Below, one piece after another: positions 62,612 to 64,000 of a DNA stretch of 64,000 bases (positions are counted from its first letter, which is position 1; each line of letters begins with the position of its first letter). Under the pieces are notes generated by a model. That model was not told the DNA's origin. It saw nothing but the letters and a program-made list of their open reading frames with translations, and did no database searches. This DNA is from CALMFG01 sp963666035. GTDB taxonomy: Bacteria > Bacillota > Clostridia > Christensenellales > CALMFG01. The position numbers were made by a program, and so were the translations under genes. The stretch lies in contig CAXXJI010000007.1 in the NCBI GenBank assembly GCA_963666035.2, forward strand, positions 372,001-436,000. The letters are read 5' to 3'.

Positions 62612-64000
62612 TTATGCATCCCCCAACATGACGCCATAAGGCGCTAAAAACGCAATTAAGTCTTGTGCGGCATCCTCGTATTTTAAATCACTGATTTTCT
62701 CCGCGATAGGATCAAAGGCACTTTGTTCGGGTCCATTCAGTTTGATTAAAATCTGCTTGGCTGTGGATTGTGCATCCATATTGAATTCTTTTAACTGACT
62801 ATTGAGCAGGATAAACGAATCGGCGAGATCACCGATTTTGCGAAGCGGCAAGGTATCCTCGGGCAATTCATCGGTCTTGCTGATGAGATAATCATGAATG
62901 CTATTGATGACGCGCTCCAGCGCTGTTTTAAAGGATAGCAGGGCTTCTATGCCGCTCTGATTTTCGCGATACCGCATCTCCAAAGTTTCGGCGGCAGCAT
63001 ATAGCTCAGAAGCGCCAAGATTGCCGCCTGATCCTTTGATGGTATGTACGATAATCCGGTTTTCCTCAAAGGATTGTTTTTGATCGTTTTCAGCTATACG
63101 TGTGAAGACGTTTTGATAGCTTTGATAGAAGCGTGATAGCAATTCATCATAAAGCTCAAGATTCCCCATCACGCGTTCAAGCCCTTCGCGGGTATTGATG
63201 CCGTCGATGAGAATCGGCTTTACGGCGGTTTTTGACTGGTGTTTTGGCAAAGGTATATCGGGAAGGCCTTTTTCGGGTATAAACTTGATAAGAGTAGTAA
63301 ACACTTCACCGAGATCAATCGGTTTATTGATCTGAGCATTCATGCCGCTTTTGATATTGCGCTCCTTTTCTTCGGCCAGCGCATGTGCAGTCATAGCGAC
63401 AATGGCGATATCGCCGCGTCCGTTTGCCAGCTTACGTATCTGCCTTGTCGCTTCACGCCCGTCCATCACCGGCATTTGAATATCCATTAAGATAAGATCG
63501 TAGAAGCCTTCTTGTACAGCTTTCATACGGTCAACCGCAATTTGTCCGTTTTCAGCCACATCCACAATCAGCCCTTCACTTTCCAGCAATTCTTTCCCGA
63601 TTTGCTGATTGATGTCGTTATCCTCCACCAGAAGAATACGCGCGCCCCGGATTTTTTTCAGCGCGGGGTGATAATCCTCTGGCTTAGCTGAAAAAGTTTG
63701 ACGGGTTTGTTTCTTCTCGCTAAACATCTCAAGTACCGTATCAAAAAGATGCGAGGGGTTGATCGGTTTATCCAAAAAGTAATCAATATTAGAATCTTTA
63801 GCCTGTTTTTTAATGTCCTCTTTGCCATATGCTGATATCATCAGAATTTCAGGTATATGGTTGTCGGCTTGAAGCTCACGAATTCTTTGTGTGGTCGCGA
63901 TACCGTCAATCTCAGGCATCAAATAGTCCATGACGATCAAATCGGGATGGATTCGGCCCTGGTCAATCAGATCAATCGCTTCCGCCCCAGAACTTGCGCT
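62612..64000 (-). CDS. Hybrid sensor protein C-terminus: two receivers plus Hpt (5' end outside window)
   Basis: The frame is open to the right edge, giving ~462 C-terminal residues. The first receiver is incomplete (LIVMDYLMPEIDGIATTQ, ISAYGKE, LDKPINPSHL). A second receiver is complete (RILLVEDNDINQQIGKELLE, LILMDIQMPVMDGREATRQIR, AMTAHAL, NKPID). An Hpt domain follows (VHTIKGSGGNLGASELY, with the phosphorylatable His). The missing N-terminus likely carries sensor and kinase domains. It would pass phosphate to the GGDDF response regulator whose gene overlaps its end. Confidence 0.9.
   Translation of the reverse strand, partial: SASSGAEAIDLIDQGRIHPDLIVMDYLMPEIDGIATTQRIRELQADNHIPEILMISAYGKEDIKKQAKDSNIDYFLDKPINPSHLFDTVLEMFSEKKQTRQTFSAKPEDYHPALKKIRGARILLVEDNDINQQIGKELLESEGLIVDVAENGQIAVDRMKAVQEGFYDLILMDIQMPVMDGREATRQIRKLANGRGDIAIVAMTAHALAEEKERNIKSGMNAQINKPIDLGEVFTTLIKFIPEKGLPDIPLPKHQSKTAVKPILIDGINTREGLERVMGNLELYDELLSRFYQSYQNVFTRIAENDQKQSFEENRIIVHTIKGSGGNLGASELYAAAETLEMRYRENQSGIEALLSFKTALERVINSIHDYLISKTDELPEDTLPLRKIGDLADSFILLNSQLKEFNMDAQSTAKQILIKLNGPEQSAFDPIAEKISDLKYEDAAQDLIAFLAPYGVMLGDA

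Overview
This 64 kb window looks like chromosome from an anaerobic, Gram-positive (Firmicutes/Clostridia-like) bacterium. The signs are strong AGGAGG-type ribosome binding sites, several TTG starts with good Shine-Dalgarno (SD) sites, repeated TGNTATAAT extended -10 promoters, rubrerythrins and a ferredoxin-linked 2-oxoacid oxidoreductase, and secreted proteins with Pro/Thr/Ser-rich linkers and dockerin or cohesin modules. The species cannot be named from the sequence. No tRNA, rRNA, CRISPR array, prophage or insertion sequence was seen.

Layout. (1) 1-11,300, cell surface: the end of a large secreted propeller/CARDB protein with a C-terminal dockerin; a membrane protein; a two-gene operon on the minus strand (SpoIID-dockerin, then a membrane-anchored cohesin); a 42-residue membrane peptide; a VanZ-like protein; and a 1224-residue secreted repeat protein. 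(2) 11,300-16,440: HAD hydrolase, uracil permease, and an AlgI-type O-acyltransferase with an SGNH partner. (3) 16,500-31,050, a polyuronide/hexuronate catabolic island: an IclR regulator with a visible promoter and operator, KDPG aldolase (with an extra C-terminal domain), KDG kinase, a complete TRAP transporter, a UroD/MtaA-like protein with a zinc-thiolate H-x-C motif, two divergent AraC-type regulators, KduI, KduD, a NanA-type lyase, an iron alcohol dehydrogenase and an AEC exporter. KduI and KduD would convert unsaturated uronate products to KDG, and KdgK and KdgA would take KDG to pyruvate and glyceraldehyde-3-phosphate.

(4) 31,050-42,700: HAD phosphatase, GtrII-like membrane protein, the AMMECR1/MEMO/radical-SAM set with a second radical SAM protein opposite it, then hexapeptide acetyltransferase, GT2 glycosyltransferase and a sulfotransferase (surface glycan), a zinc-ribbon protein and its likely WYL regulator. 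(5) 42,800-50,250, redox and oxygen defence: rubrerythrin-like protein, KorAB, a GNAT protein, an alpha/beta hydrolase, and an operon encoding a two-ended rubredoxin protein, a ferredoxin-rubrerythrin fusion with a good internal start, and a small ferritin-like protein. (6) 50,500-55,800: a beta-helix surface protein with 14 Thr-Pro repeats, a second sulfotransferase and a Wzx-type flippase. (7) 55,900-64,000: a frameshifted SDR gene, a rubrerythrin-VIT iron transporter, an MBL hydrolase, a Gfo/Idh oxidoreductase, a second iron alcohol dehydrogenase, and a two-component pair (GGDDF-type response regulator and the end of a hybrid protein with two receivers and an Hpt domain) running off the right edge.

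The least ordinary items are the small cohesin-dockerin surface set including a SpoIID-dockerin protein, the ferredoxin-rubrerythrin gene with an apparent internal start, the MtaA-like protein inside a uronate operon, and the AMMECR1/MEMO/radical-SAM cluster, whose biochemical role is, to my knowledge, not settled.
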